A stretch of 5,758 nt of DNA, from positions 1-5,758 of the forward strand of contig JAPUFN010000349.1 in assembly GCA_027293665.1 (NCBI GenBank), written 5' to 3'. Shown here one piece after another: positions 4,505-5,758 of the stretch. The notes under the pieces are model-generated. The model saw nothing but the letters and a program-made list of their open reading frames with translations. It ran no database searches and was not told the origin of the DNA. The position numbers and the translations under genes were made by a program. The first letter of the stretch is position 1. Each line of letters begins with the position of its first letter. This stretch comes from Gammaproteobacteria bacterium (GTDB lineage Bacteria > Pseudomonadota > Gammaproteobacteria > Pseudomonadales > Azotimanducaceae).

Positions 4505-5758
4505 CTACCTGGAAGTCCCAAATGCCAGTCTGAATTGCAGTCGCCGGAGCTGATTGCGTAGCGCTCTGAGTTCTGCGCTGCCCCAGGCAATCGCAGGATT
4601 GTACAAGAGCGTATCCAGTTCGGCGATGACAGCACCGACCTGAGCCTCACTCAATCCCACTTCATCGGCCACCCGGCGCACGTACGCGGCTGGAGATTCC
4701 GCTGGCGGGCGCTGGTAACCGTAGCCTGCCAGTTTAGCGGCGAACGTCGAAAAAATGCGTTCCACCGGATGTTGCCGCGGCGGCCGTCTGCGCCAGAAAA
4801 GAACGGCCGCGACGATGCTCAGACTGAGCCCTCCACCAATGAACATCGCGATGCCTACCCGGGCCGGGGTAATTTCGCCAAGCCACTTTTTCAGCAGGCC
4901 TGCCTGGAAATTAGTGTCATAGCCGACCACCCACAGGTTCCAGCGATGCTCAAGGCTGTCCGACCATTGCAGGACCCCTGTGAGAAATCCCCACGCCCCC
5001 ATACGGGCATTGGAAAAAACAGACAGGGTGGCTCGATCTGCAGCCGAGAGAGCCGCACTGAGACCGACTTCAATTCTCTGCGGCGCAACGGCCGCTGTCG
5101 GGTCCACCCGCCGCCAGCCCTGGCCTTGCGACCAGATCTCCGCCCAGGCGTGCGCATCATACTGACGCACCATGAGGTGATTGCTGATCGGGTTGATCTC
5201 ACCACCCTGGTAGCCGCCGACCAGCCGCGCCGGGACACCTGCGGCACGCATCATGTAGACAAAAGCACCCGCGTAGTGGGTGCAGAATCCAGCCCGTGTG
5301 GTAAACCAGAACTCATCGATACTGTTTGCGCTCGGCAGTGTCGGTGGGCTGAGCGTGTAGCGGTACGGTTGTGTTCTGATATGCGACAGAACAGCGGCAA
5401 CGTACGCATCCACGCTGCCACTTTCCCGATAAAGTGCTGCCGCAAACTCCCGCACTCTGGGATTGTCCTCGCCGAACAGGTGAGTCTCGCGGGCGCGAAA
5501 GCCGTCCCGCAGGAGCGGGTCCAGCGGCATATCGGGATAGGATCGGACTCTGTATCGGAACACCGACATGACCGGATCGGCAACTTCCAGCGTGTGATTT
5601 CGAGTGCGGCGAATAGTTGCATCAGTTCGAGCAAATGCCGCATTTATCGCAAAAAGCCAGTTGCTCAGCGTCGGCTCGAGCAGCACCTCGTAGTCGTACG
5701 CAGGCGCATCCCCGACGGGCTCGAATGTTGCCTCACCTGGAGTGCGCAATGCCGGGGC
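4505..5758 (-). CDS. tgpA: TgpA-like transglutaminase-domain membrane protein (partial, N-terminus beyond right edge)
   Basis: The frame is open to the right edge (GCC CCG GCA at 5758-5750), so the TTG at 5749-5747 is an internal Leu, not a start. Positions below count from that codon. A transglutaminase-like core carries a complete Cys-His-Asp triad: C156 in RAGFCTHYA (codon 5284-5282), H200 in DAHAWAEIW and D216 in RRVDPTAA. A transmembrane helix at about 298-319 (VGIAMFIGGG... to VLFW) is followed by an RRR stop-transfer and a cytosolic DUF4129-type tail (SPAAYVRRVADEVGLS...). Family members are about 650-670 residues with an N-terminal multi-helix DUF3488 region, so about 240-250 residues are missing. 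The catalytic domain is periplasmic in this topology; its substrate is not established. These genes often follow MoxR and DUF58 genes, which would lie off-window. The tgpA symbol rests on domain order. Confidence 0.9.
   Translation of the reverse strand, partial: APALRTPGEATFEPVGDAPAYDYEVLLEPTLSNWLFAINAAFARTDATIRRTRNHTLEVADPVMSVFRYRVRSYPDMPLDPLLRDGFRARETHLFGEDNPRVREFAAALYRESGSVDAYVAAVLSHIRTQPYRYTLSPPTLPSANSIDEFWFTTRAGFCTHYAGAFVYMMRAAGVPARLVGGYQGGEINPISNHLMVRQYDAHAWAEIWSQGQGWRRVDPTAAVAPQRIEVGLSAALSAADRATLSVFSNARMGAWGFLTGVLQWSDSLEHRWNLWVVGYDTNFQAGLLKKWLGEITPARVGIAMFIGGGLSLSIVAAVLFWRRRPPRQHPVERIFSTFAAKLAGYGYQRPPAESPAAYVRRVADEVGLSEAQVGAVIAELDTLLYNPAIAWGSAELRALRNQLRRLQFRLAFGTSR

Noticed and set aside
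3961..4533. Plus-strand 190-codon open frame opposite the DUF1289 gene
   Set aside because: It is Arg/Ala/Ser-rich low-complexity translation typical of GC-rich antisense frames. The minus strand carries the conserved cysteine motif.
5747..5749. TTG as the true start of the transglutaminase gene
   Set aside because: The frame stays open to the window edge, and the family needs an N-terminal multi-helix region that is absent here. The gene is truncated by the window.

Overview
The window looks like chromosomal core sequence from a GC-rich, non-enteric gammaproteobacterium. Three things point that way. A tRNA-Pro/Arg/His cluster lies immediately upstream of the trigger factor gene and divergent from folD. 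folD is followed by lpxH, a gene for lipid A synthesis, so the cell is Gram-negative with LPS. A tgpA-type membrane transglutaminase gene and miaE are also present. No phage, IS element, CRISPR array or defence/toxin cluster is visible.

Layout. Positions 1-1072 (minus) hold the N-terminal 357 codons of tig, which runs off the left edge. Positions 1181-1618 (minus) hold tRNA-His(GTG), tRNA-Arg(TCT) and tRNA-Pro(TGG). They are transcribed in the order Pro-Arg-His-tig from a strong stable-RNA type promoter at 1636-1664. From the intergenic region 1619-1815, folD (1816-2673) and then lpxH (2717-3430) run on the plus strand. The last 47 bases of lpxH overlap the 3' end of a convergent minus-strand operon. 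Read in its own direction, that operon is tgpA (partial, entering from the right edge), a DUF1289 cysteine-motif protein, and miaE, with the last two translationally coupled.

Function. The left half combines translation and nascent-chain folding (tRNAs, trigger factor). The centre supplies one-carbon folate metabolism (FolD) and lipid A synthesis (LpxH). The right half holds a tRNA-modification hydroxylase (MiaE), its coupled DUF1289 partner and an inner-membrane/periplasmic transglutaminase-like protein.

The most unusual feature is a 50-bp imperfect inverted repeat with a 64-nt centre. It fills the spacer between tRNA-Pro and tRNA-Arg to within 3 nt on each side. Five of its eight arm differences become G-U wobbles in the tRNA-sense transcript, and none of these five would be a wobble on the opposite strand. 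That suggests a selected RNA structure rather than only decayed DNA repeats. The second point of interest is the DUF1289-miaE coupling. I found no clearly novel multi-gene system.
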